Below are positions 1-35,644 of a stretch of DNA of 64,000 nucleotides, piece by piece. Position numbers and translations under genes: made by a program. The stretch's first letter is position 1, and each line of letters starts with the position of its first letter. The notes beneath the pieces are model-generated. The model did no database searches. It worked only from the letters and a program-made list of their open reading frames with translations, and was not told the origin of the DNA. The stretch is from Synaphobranchus kaupii. Taxonomy: Eukaryota > Chordata > Actinopteri > Anguilliformes > Synaphobranchidae. Location: NCBI GenBank assembly GCA_029718625.1, contig CM056387.1, positions 35,312,909-35,376,908 of the forward strand, read 5' to 3'.

Positions 1-1257
1 CTAAAAGCCCTTATTAATGAGGCCAGCCGGAGCCCCGGTCCCACCGCTAACCGCTAATTAAAGCGTTTGATTCACGGCGGTTATTAGCAGCGTCTGCAGG
101 CCGGAGAAACACTTGCAAATGAGACAGAAAAAACATCTTCCCTGCACACCAGGGTGGGTCAGAACCTGGGCCCATGCCCTGAATTTACATCTTCAAGTTA
201 AAACCTCATTAAACAGTGGTTAGACTGCTTAATGACACTGGACATCTCGAGACAGCAAAGGCAGATGAGGAGCTGTTATTGCTTTTGATGCTCAATTTCT
301 CATCATAACGCTTGGCTGTATTCTACTCCACTCAAACCTTCACTTTAATGTGAAACATCGGATTCAATTGAATATCTTTATTTAACACGTTTGTTTGTGT
401 TTTGTGGGTCTGCTCCACTGTCTGTGTCTTTTGTTATTGCAGGCAAGCACAACTGAAGTTCCCTCACAGGAAAATAAAAGTTATTCTATTCTAAACCTAA
501 ATAAATAAAACTAAATAAATAAATACATAAGACAGAAAACATGTACAGACAACAAACAGTTTGCTGATGATTACCAATGTGATTTTAACATCAACCCATT
601 ACACATAGTAGCAAAGTGCTGCTTCAGCACAACAGTGCGGGAATCGGAGCTGTTCCTCCAGTAACTCCCCTGCGACACGCTATCAGCAGGCTAATTCACC
701 TAAATAGCTTCAGTAAATATCCAGCTGAATAAAATTGATTATATGTAAGCTGCACGGCTCTCTCTGGATCTCTCTGCTGAATGTGTAAAAAGTAAAGCAC
801 TATTTCTTCAGTGCCGATATATTTAAAGTATCCTCAGTCTCCCTCTTGCTATGGTCCCTGATGTTTTGTTTCAGGTTAATTTACAATCGGCTGCTCTCCG
901 CAGTGAGGCTGATGAATTGGCACTATGCACGACATTCTGGGTAAGACCAACAAATATTATTTTGTAATTTATTTATGCTGTTATTATTACTACTCGCTGT
1001 ATTTACACATTCCTATCTGTGGTGAGCATTTCGTCCTGAAATGCAGGGTGGATTTGAAGCCCATCCAGAGGTTAGAAATGGCGCAGAATGAGCACATTTT
1101 GGAGATTTGGAGATAACAGAAAAATGGCGCTGATCACTGCCCCGTTAGTGTGAAGGGGAGAAGAGAGGAGACCTGCGGTCTAACCCTGGAACACCAGGTG
1201 AATGGAAACGAGTGGCATTAACCAATATTTTAACTGTCAAAAAGGGAACCAGCAGTT
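1..1257. other. No gene recognised; short retroelement 3' tail at 457-496
   Basis: I see no exon here, including none of the missing DNAI1 C-terminal exons. Positions 457-496 (TTCCCTCACAGGAAAATAAA followed by TATTCTATTCT) resemble the reverse complement of 15822-15867, suggesting a shared retroelement tail ending in a short microsatellite. Confidence 0.4.
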
Positions 1258-1957
1258 CCACTGGCCTGATTTGAGTACCCCTGCAGGAGAACATGGCCTT
1301 TACCTGGGCCAGATTTGAGTATCCCTGCAGGAGAACATGGCCTATACCTGGGCCAGATTTGAGTACCCCTGCAGGAGAACATGGCCTTTACCTGGGCCAG
1401 ATTTGAGTACCCCTGCAGGAGAACATGGCCTATACCTGGGCCAGATTTGAGTATCCCTGGAGGAAAACAGCCTATACCTGGGCCAGATTTGAGTATCCCT
1501 GCAGGAGAACATAGCCTATACCTGGGCCAGATTTGAGTATCCCTGCAGGAGAACATAGCCTATACCTGGGCCAGATTTGAGTATCCCTGCAGGAGAACAT
1601 AGCCTATACCAGGGCCAGATTTGAGTACCCCTGCAGGAGAACATAGCCTATACCTGGGCCAGATTTGAGTATCCCTGCAGGAGAAAAGCCTATACCTGGG
1701 CCAGATTTGAGTATCCCTGCAGGAGAAAAGCCTATACCTGGTCCAGATTTGAGTATCCCTGCAGGAGAACAGCCTATACCTGGGCCAGATTTGAGTATCC
1801 CTGCAGGAGAACATAGCCTATACCAGGGCCAGATTTAAGAGTATCTCTGCAGTAGAACATAGCCTATACCAGGGCCAGATTTAAGAGTATATCTGCAGTA
1901 GAACATAGCCTATACCAGGGCCCTATTTGAGTATCCCTGCAGGAGAACATAGCCTAT
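1258..1957. repeat. 44-bp minisatellite, about 16 copies
   Basis: The unit is about 44 bp, with landmarks CCTGGGCCAGATTTGAGTA and CCTGCAGGAGAACAT (a PstI site in most copies). Copies drift at the right end, and some units lack about 6 bp around ACATAGCC. It lies beyond the last DNAI1 exon found, probably in an intron or downstream. Minus-strand ORFs here are artefacts. Confidence 0.92.
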
Positions 1958-2777
1958 ACCTGGTCTGGATGGAAGATCTCTGTTCTACAACTTGCCAAGA
2001 AAGCATGGAGCCACACTGGAGGGATACAAAACCACATTTTTAACGATGGAAATATAATCAATGTCTCCATGCGCACACGGTTACCTGTGGCTGGGAGCCA
2101 GTGAGCATGCGATCGCTCGGCATTCGGAAAGCCGGATCAAAGCCTAATCCTCCCTCGCTGCCGGGCGACGGTGGCGTTGCCGAGCCAAATTCCAGAATGA
2201 GTGAGACTGATCCCTGGCTGCTGGTGTTCATTCAGCCAAATGGTGCTCTTTCCGCCAAACATCTGCGTGACCGCGGCTATCAATTAACACTCTGTCAGAC
2301 CCCTGTAATTGGCCCAAATAGCGGGTTTTCACAAAAGACCACGCCCTCCAATGGGTAGCTGAGTCTAGACCCAGATACACCACTTTCTATTGGTGCGTAT
2401 TTCTAGCACTGATTTAGAATGGATTCTTTTTCCATTTAATTTGAAACTTGAATCTACGGGTAGAATGAGCAGCATAAAATATGTACATCCATTAACAGGC
2501 CAATTATAAATGAGGCCACACCCCTTTCCTGTTATCTCCTTGTGATGTCTGTATGCTGCATACCTGGGCCAAACATTTTTTGGATGCTGATAAAAATTTC
2601 ATATGAAAACACTCCTGCCGATCTCTGAGAATATTATTTTGTCATGCCCGAGACTGCCGGAACCAGAGTGTGACCGTACGCGCCCCCGTGTTTAATTATG
2701 GGTTCCGCTCCGGCAGCAGATGGCCCGCTTCGGTGCCAGAACTGCCCAAGCTGGTGGGGGGTGTACAGGTAGAGAGA

Positions 2778-2778
<1 letters not shown>
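1958..2778. other. No feature recognised
   Basis: This is unique-looking sequence with no supported exon, element or repeat family. The short plus-strand ORF at 2101 has no recognisable similarity. Confidence 0.3.
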
Positions 2779-2836
<58 letters not shown>

Positions 2837-2868
2837 CCCACGCACGCACGCACACACACACACACACG
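2779..2868. repeat. (ACGC)n microsatellite running into (AC)n
   Basis: About 18 ACGC tetramers are followed by a short AC tract. Both strands give artefactual Thr/His/Ala/Arg or Val/Cys/Arg ORFs. Confidence 0.97.
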
Positions 2869-3184
2869 GGCCTCAGGGTCTGTATTAATTTATCGCCCTC
2901 CAACATGAGTGGACCTGAGCAATCCACATTATTAATATTCTAAAATGGTCCATTTTAGATGAGAGAAATGGGTGACACTTCTCACACTTGCTATAAAGCC
3001 TGCATAAGAAGGACATAAGCCCGACAGAACATCTGTCATAACCAGTTATAGCAAGCTTACGTCATACATTTCATTTTGCCCAGTAGAATCAAAGAACTGT
3101 AATTATTAACATCAACAAAAAAATTCCCATTGCCCATTCATACACCGCAGGATTGTTATATTTTTATGTGTAAATCAGTACTGG

Positions 3185-3535
3185 GTTTAACTGCCTTCCT
3201 TCCACAGGAGTCCCAAAGCTCTCAGCCATGCTGCCCAGCCATGGGGGCTTTTTTATATTCCTCTGCTATTTACAGTTTTTGGAAAAAAACAAAACATTTT
3301 CTCATTATGCACCCTGGATGTGGAATAACTTACAAAACATGTTTAAACGGGAGGAACTAGTATCCCTGGGTCATTTTAAATCTCTCTTTCACAGTACTGT
3401 GCTTGAACAGTGGAATTACTTTTCATGATAAGCATTTGAGTTCTGTGGGTCGAAAAAAATTTACATTGTATAAGTAAAATGTTTTCTGGGTTATTGCACT
3501 TTTGTTTGGGACCTCATGATTAAATAAAGGCAAGA
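3185..3535 (+). mobile_element. LINE 3' end (Rex/L2-like), truncated
   Basis: The translated segment includes FSHYAPWMWNNLQN and ELVSLGHFKSLFH. This resembles the C-terminal end of fish non-LTR retrotransposon ORF2 (pattern APxxWNxLQ followed by LxxFK). A 3' tail ending ATTAAATAAAGGCA follows. It is 5'-truncated and non-functional. The exact clade is not certain. Confidence 0.55.
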
Positions 3536-3608
3536 AACACAGATGTTTATTACAGTGTTATGTTTGGCCTTGTGGTCATAAGTGGTAACAAAAAATTAAT
3601 AAATATAA

Positions 3609-3760
3609 GCCTGGATTCAATCTATATTTGTCCTCAACTTTAACCCACAAATGAAAGCAAGAGCATCTCTTTTTCTTCACAAACACAGTTTGGGATTTCA
3701 TTTTGATGACTGCTGAACTCACCAAAATGGGGTTTGTAAAGACAACATGTGCATATAATT
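3609..3760 (+). repeat. Unclassified dispersed repeat, copy 1
   Basis: GCCTGGATTCAAT, followed by CTTTAAC.CACA.AT, a TTCTTC..AAACACAGTT block and ATTTTG.TGA, recurs in the same order at 60150-60290. Two diverged copies of one dispersed element are inferred; no terminal structure or coding content is visible. Confidence 0.5.
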
Positions 3761-3797
3761 TTGAGCCAAATTAAAAGAAGAATAGAATAGATAAATA

Positions 3798-4020
3798 CAG
3801 GGGTTAGACAAAATAATGGAAAGACCACCTGTAAAAAGGACTTTTAAGTAACTAAATCACAATTACAAAGGCAGCTACACAGCTTATTCATATTAAGTTC
3901 AACACCAATTAGCAGTTTATGTCAGATACAACACAGTTCTGACAATCGGCACTTTCATTTCTCAGTTTCCAAAAAAGGTGCCTGAATTGCAGGATCGTCA
4001 ATTTCCATTCTGTATGTACT
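3798..4020 (+). mobile_element. Tc1-like element fragment
   Basis: It starts after a TA with CAGGGGTTAGACAAAATAAT, a Tc1-type terminal repeat shared with the element at 58545-59018 (GGACAAAATAATGGAAACACC type). A matching right end is not seen, so the copy looks truncated. No transposase reading frame is present. Confidence 0.55.
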
Positions 4021-4159
4021 TTTAATGTATAATACCGCGATAAACATTAACGTAATTATCACTGAACAGGACGTTCGATGTGAATTGTGGGTAATATGAG
4101 CTTGCCGAGTCTGCTCTTTTGCAGACTCGTTCCCTTGAGAAAAGTTGAGGGTGGAGGGG

Positions 4160-4505
4160 CTATGTCACAAACTTCACTTGGCTTTCTAACGGATTGGACT
4201 CACACCTAAAATGGAGACCGAGGGTACATCCTGGTCTCAAAAGGGATTCGCCCAAGTGAAGTTTGCAAGTGAAGTTGGGCTGAGAGTGGAGCAAAAACTG
4301 GATTGGGACGCAGCCCGGGCTTCGCTGTGGAAGCTCACTTCCTGGTCTTGTTGAGAGCGTTGCTCTCTGGCGCCAGTGTGGTTGGCTCCAGTATAGGTCT
4401 TTCAGGCCCTTTTCAATGCAAGTCAATGGTACCGAATGCGGTCAAAAGTCATGATGGGTGACGTCAGTCACTTTGTCCATATTTTTCTACAGCCCATGGT
4501 TTCAA
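4160..4505 (-). repeat. Fish-type dispersed DNA repeat
   Basis: Read on the minus strand it runs from CCATGGGCTGTAGAAAAATA through GTGACTGACGTCACCC and CCATTGACTTGCATTG. This order is typical of a very common teleost interspersed repeat. The minus-strand ORF is incidental. Confidence 0.45.
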
Positions 4506-4643
4506 TGTCACTCCTGAATGGTTACTGCCGACAAGATGGTTCAGGAGTGAGCGAAGAAGTCCAAATTCTTACGAAAGCTTTCCTGTGTCCTCGTCTCCTC
4601 TCCTCGTTCTCTTTTTACGTTTCCTCGTGACATTCGGTGGGTT

Positions 4644-4864
4644 ATAGCACCAAGCAGGATAAGCAAGTTAGCCAGATAACTCAAAAATAATACCATGAAA
4701 TAACCTCAGAAACGTTCTTCAATACCAGCAGCTATATAATACGTACGACTAAATCACAACCTAAACCACATTCTAGTGCATTTTCATTGACTGAAATCTC
4801 ACTAATGTGACTATACAGCCTTACAGCTCTCAGTTATCTGGATAACTTAATCCTGTTTTGTGGA
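4644..4864. mobile_element. Short inverted-repeat element (MITE-like)
   Basis: The left arm AGCAGGATAAGCAAGTTAGC followed by CAGATAACT is matched in reverse complement by the right arm (AGTTATCTGGATAACTTAAT followed by CCTG) about 180 bp away. No coding content. The superfamily is not assigned. Confidence 0.5.
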
Positions 4865-5009
4865 GTACCCGCCCGGAGGAAGCAAGAAGCGAACTAGGAT
4901 GCCCCCCATTTACGACATTATCCCCAAACACACTATCCTCTTTAAAGGAGAAACAACGTCGATGTCTGAGTCAGGGCTGATCCTACACGCTCCAAATGGT
5001 GCGCCAACA

Positions 5010-5232
5010 ACATTCCCCCTCCCTGTTTTCTCTTGTATTTAATGGCTTTATTTGATCTGTGACTGAGAGCCTGCTGTTGGGTCCGTGTCAGACGTTCCAG
5101 ACAATCTTATATGCGCCACAATCTTATATTCTGCCCAAGCCTCACAACTTCCTGATTTTCCCTCCTTGTTTTCTCTTATTGAATGTCTTTATTTAATGTG
5201 AAGGCCTCAGCGTGCTGTTGGGTCTGTGTCAG
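5010..5232. repeat. Two-copy direct duplication, about 80 bp
   Basis: CCCTCC.TGTTTTCTCTT, a TTTATTT block and GTGCTGTTGGGTC.GTGTCAG-type sequence occur twice in the same order, about 145 bp apart. The rest of 4870-6290 shows nothing I recognise. Confidence 0.6.
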
Positions 5233-6300
5233 GCTGCGTTTTCTCCTCTTCGATCAGAGAGCGGTGGACAGGAACCACTCTCTGAAGAGGCCTGGAACGT
5301 GTCCCATTGATATCCAAGCTTTGGCTGCCACGGCTCATTTCTTTTAACTGTGACACAACAGAACGGTGAACGCAATTTGCTCTTCGATAAATCAGACGGT
5401 AGACTTCATGGCTACTTGCAAAAAACAGTAACTCGGTAGACGGCAGTAATAAACGGATATGAATTTACAACTGGATGGCAATTTCACAAACAACAATTAA
5501 AACAACAACAAAAAAAAGAACAGCGCAAACGTCATCTTAATCAGCGGCAGTAAGAACAACAGTGCCCAACAGCCACTGGACTAATTACAACAGTTAAAGT
5601 TAAATGAGGCACAAAATTGAACTACCAGCTATCTGCCCCAAAATCCTTTTTAGGAACCGGTTTCTAATGTTAAAAATACTAACCTTCTTTCCGCAAGAAT
5701 CTCTTTCAAATTTATCTAGGAAAATTCTGCAGACACGGTAGTTCTGCAGAGCAATGCCACGTTCACAATCGACCTTGACCACGTTTCGTTGAGCAGTGAG
5801 GTTGTTTTTCTCCGATGTGGATAATGGACCGTGCCGATCTAAGTGCCTCAGAACCGCCATCTCCCAGGAGGCAGAACTGAGGGTCGGGAGACAGTGGCTG
5901 AGGTATTGCTTCGTTCTTGAGTTTTATCTGTGGCTGTCAGACGGCGATTACGGGGTACGTTATACCTCCATGGGGATTAACGGCCACCTTAAGCACAACG
6001 GCCTTATGGGCAGGAGTGCACAAAAACGGCCGATCCGTTTCAGGATTTTGTGCTAGCTTCTGCTCTTAGTAATTTCATTAGCTCAATCATATCTTGATCT
6101 GACATTTGTATAAACACCAGCTATAGTCACGGACTGCAAAGTGTATCCTAAAGATTTTACTGTGCTCAAGTACAGGAGTGAACCAGTGTAGTTTATAGAA
6201 CAGTCAGAAAGCTAAAACTAAGGCGATTGGTTGGAACAAAAACCAGTACACAGACCGCCCTCCAGGTCCGGAATTGTGCACCTCCAGCCCCACCCATCAA

Positions 6301-6590
6301 CAGTCAGTCAATCATCATATTGCCCCTCCCAGTAAAATACATCAATGGCCTCTAATTAAGCAGAGACAATGATTGACAGCAATGTTACCACACTGTCATG
6401 TATAAAAAAACTAAAGGAAGATAAACTCAAATGAAATAAAAATGCAAATTCTAACCCTGTGATCAAGTTTGATCGTGATCTCCTCTGTCATTCCCTGGCG
6501 GTGCTTTGTGTTAACTCGTCTATAGGAAGAAATGCATCCTTTATTCTTCAACGGAGTTCGTTGGAGTGGACAAGTATCGTTTTACCATCT
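6301..6590. repeat. Unclassified dispersed repeat, copy 1 of a pair with 42428-43060
   Basis: Shared blocks in the same order are ATTGCCCCTCCCAGTA, CT.TAATTAAGCA.AGAC, GACAGCAATG, AAGTTTGATC.TG, CCTCTGTCATTC and AACT.GTC.ATAGG.A. In this copy the last two blocks occur once; in the other they are tandemly expanded. No terminal repeats or ORF recognised. Confidence 0.6.
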
Positions 6591-7115
6591 GTGCAATATT
6601 TGCAATATTTTTCCACCCCTGTCCCAGAATTCTGTGAGTATCAAACATGGTGCCTCATTTGTGTGTCAATAATTTGTAACTAACTAGTTTGGAACACTAT
6701 TGTAGTATTGGTATCAAGCCTTTGAGGCATTCACTGTGCACTTTAAATCCGAGACGAATGCAGTTGCGTTGTTCAAATCAACCTCAAAGTTCAACAGGTG
6801 TTGTTTGATGCTATCCGTGACTGAGCCGTGACCGTCGGCAAGAAAAACTTTTAAATTAGACGCAATTGATTTTCCTTGCAGAGCGAATAAACTGCAGAAC
6901 ATAATGGTCTCTGTCATTTGTTAACTCGTCTGTGTCCACATACCACCCCTGGCTGACACCGCATACAAAAATGAGAATATCAGAAAATGGTTTGCTGAAT
7001 TACCTACGCGATACTGGGGTGAATTTACACAGAATTTATAGGAAGGGAAGATTTTCGGATATCAAAAAACATAAATAGGGTACTTCATGAGTAGTGACTC
7101 CCGTTTATCCAGGGC

Positions 7116-7215
7116 AGGGGTTCCCAAACTCGGTCCTGGGGCTCCCCTGTGTATGCGGCTGGTTTTTGTTCCTACACAACTGCAACTGCAACACAACTTT
7201 TTCTTAATTAGGTGC
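7116..7215 (+). mobile_element. DNA transposon (hAT-like MITE) end fragment
   Basis: CAGGGGTTCCCAAACTCGGT followed by CCTGGGG and a TGGTTTTTGTTCC block resembles the terminus of the element at 61504-61770 (CAGGGGTAGGCAACCCTGGT). Only one end is seen. The remainder of 7216-8018 shows nothing I recognise. Confidence 0.45.
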
Positions 7216-8018
7216 TTTATATGTTTAGAGGGGTATCGTGGCTCTTAAGCCACATTATGACAGAAATGGCTATGCATGCCATGATATAAAAGTGAATAAA
7301 CGTCCCATTTTCACATTGTGCTTATTGTGCTATATTGCAAACGACTGCATAAAAAGTGGTGACAAAATGTTTTAACTGATCAAATTAAAGACCAAAGTCT
7401 TTGAGCATATAATGTATTTTAAACGGCATATATGTTACGTTTAAAGACATAACATACATGCGTCAGAGAAGCAGCACACCTTAAATAAATTGAGTGGCAA
7501 TGTTATACTAAAAAAAGTAATGTATTATACTTAATTATAGTCATCTGAACTTATTTTATTTATTATTTACTTTTTAATTTTTCCAAGCCAAATTGACAAG
7601 CAAAGCTACACAGAGGGTCAGTAGCTCTCTAGCCTCTCTGCTAAATAATAGAGTAAACAAGTGATAAACTTCATAAGCTGACATCTGTGCTCATCTTCTT
7701 CTTCTATCTGTGTGGAAACTAGGCTGCGGTTTGCATTTGTGCTGCTGGGCGTGATCGGCATCACCCAATATGAGCAGACAAATATCGGCTCATGTTATCC
7801 GCGCTGAATTTCTGTATCCCTAGAAGCAATTTACGTTGCCCAAGGGTGCAATGGCAGGGTCCTCATAGCCTGGACCCCTGCACGCTTCTGTTAATCAAAT
7901 TTCCAGACCATCACTGCATGTGAGAAATGCGCTGAATTTTGATCAGGCGGGGAGGGCTGAATGTCATAGGGTCCTGTACAGAAACGGTCTGTGGGAGGTC
8001 TGTGATTGGTTCCCTTAC

Positions 8019-34099
<26,081 letters not shown>

Positions 34100-34307
34100 G
34101 ATTTCAAAGTAACAAGGTAGGCTACAGTGTTCCGAATGAAATAAAAAAATAAAAAATGCGTGTTCCACTCGTGTTAGAGGCTATTCAGCTTGCTACAGTA
34201 GCTACATGTAACGTTTCTTCGAAACATTAAACACGATTTAGTGTAGTTCAAAGGAATGAGACGTACTGTCTGTAGCCTACTGTTAAGCTATGCGATTGTG
34301 TACAACG

Positions 34308-34321
34308 GTTACCCTGGCAAC
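34308..34321. promoter_or_regulatory. RFX X-box
   Basis: GTTACCCTGGCAAC fits the X-box consensus GTNRCC(N0-3)RGYAAC exactly, with a 2-nt spacer. It lies 209 bp upstream of the DNAI1 start codon. RFX factors with FOXJ1 drive motile-cilia genes through such sites, so location and target agree. The assignment is a motif match, not binding evidence. Confidence 0.75.
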
Positions 34322-35380
34322 CAAGCATGTCTGTGTGTGTGCGCAGGCTGTAGGCTAGATGCCCTCATGCACCAATGCTGCATTCACGCCATATGGGAGA
34401 GATGGTAAGAGCTTCCCTGGGAATTCCGTTCGTCAGCTTTCAAGTCGTAAACTACTTTATGAACTCGCAGTTTTTTTTTTAGAATTCCGATTTATCCCAC
34501 TTGACGTCACCAGTGCAGAAATGGCTACAACAGTCCGCCAAGTATGGGGCCAATTCTGTGGTCAAACGTAAGAAAGAAGCATATTTTCAACAAATAATCA
34601 GAAAAAATAACCGCATAACCGACGCTTGTTTAGCCGATTAGCCTACCTGACGACTAAAAAATCGTAGGATTGCTGCAGTCGAATAAAATGTTCAGCAAAG
34701 TTTGGCAAATGGCGATAGTTAACGAAAACAAATTAGTCGTAAACCTCCATGTTTTCTGTGATCTCAGAGACCCCAAATCTCTGGTGATCTTGGCGTTAAA
34801 CGGGTTCATCCGAGGTTAACGCGTGAACACTTCAATAGCCTACAGTCGTTCAAACCATAATTCCCAGATGACGTGAATGCAGCGTAACATCACAGCGCTG
34901 CTTTTCGACCAGTATGGTCTTTCTGAGGAAACAGTGAAATTTGGCCTAGCTACTAAAGCACAATTCCACTGTGTTTGATGAACAATAACTGAGGTCTAGG
35001 CTACAATGTCTACACTGCACAGACATTACGCACTTAATTTCCATTTTGCTCAGTAGCCTAAAGTTGCTAAAAAAGCATGCATCCCATTAACTTAAATGCA
35101 TGATATTATTAACAACAACACACATGGTTGTTATTATATTATTAATAATTGTAATAATAATAATTATTAGCCTAGTAATAGTAGTCGTAGGCTACTTGTA
35201 GCAGTATATACTTGTAGCAGTATATATAGTAATATATCAAATAATAATAATAGGCCTAATAATAATAATTATTATTATTATTATAACAACAATAATAATA
35301 ATAGTCTGATGGCTTCATGAATAAGTAAATGTGTCTGGGGCGTCATTTTGTGGAATGGTAATAAAGTGGTGCTCCCGGAC

Positions 35381-35390
35381 CCGGAAGTGA
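35381..35390 (+). promoter_or_regulatory. ETS-family site (CCGGAAGTGA)
   Basis: CCGGAAGTGA fits the ETS/GABP core common near start sites of TATA-less housekeeping promoters. It is about 200 bp upstream of the FAM219A start codon, in probable 5' UTR or core promoter. Confidence 0.45.
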
Positions 35391-35584
35391 GATGTTGGTG
35401 TTGAGTCACTGCTGACAGACAGTCCGTGGTACAGAACTGGCTGTGATGAGGCAGAAATCAAGAGCATCCTGTATACTGTTTACAATCTAAAGAGACTGGG
35501 CTCTGCCTCTGTATAGGATAAATATTAATTTAATAGTCGCATTACCACAAATCTGTGACTGACTACCCGACACGCGCCGCCAAA

Positions 35585-35644
35585 ATGATGGAAGAAATAG
35601 ATCGATTCCAAGTGCCGACTGTTCAGTCGGAGATGCAGCCCTTG
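35585..35644 (+). CDS. fam219a: FAM219A exon 1 (residues 1-20)
   Basis: The peptide [20 protein letters not shown] is nearly identical to the mammalian N-terminus. Two adjacent ATGs start the frame. The in-frame sequence upstream has no other ATG before a TAG at 35534, so the first ATG is chosen; context GCCAAAATGA is good. The donor is GTAAGT, phase 0. Confidence 0.95.

Larger units (their letters stand above)
34100..35584. promoter_or_regulatory. Head-to-head promoter interval of DNAI1 and FAM219A
   Basis: The 1.5 kb between the two divergent start codons has no coding exon I can support. It holds an RFX X-box near DNAI1 and an ETS-type site near FAM219A. The middle (35090-35310) is AT-rich with ATT/TAA runs. 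Transcription start sites cannot be placed from the sequence alone. Confidence 0.6.

Noticed and set aside
1230..1814. Two minus-strand ORFs with MFSCRDTQIWPRY-type repeats
   Set aside because: They are read-through of a 44-bp minisatellite; no gene family is recognised.
6714..6917. 67-codon minus-strand ORF that looks protein-like
   Set aside because: The amino-acid composition is plausible, but I recognise no family. It has no convincing splice context and does not match the missing DNAI1 C-terminus. It lies next to a dispersed repeat and may be a transposon scrap.
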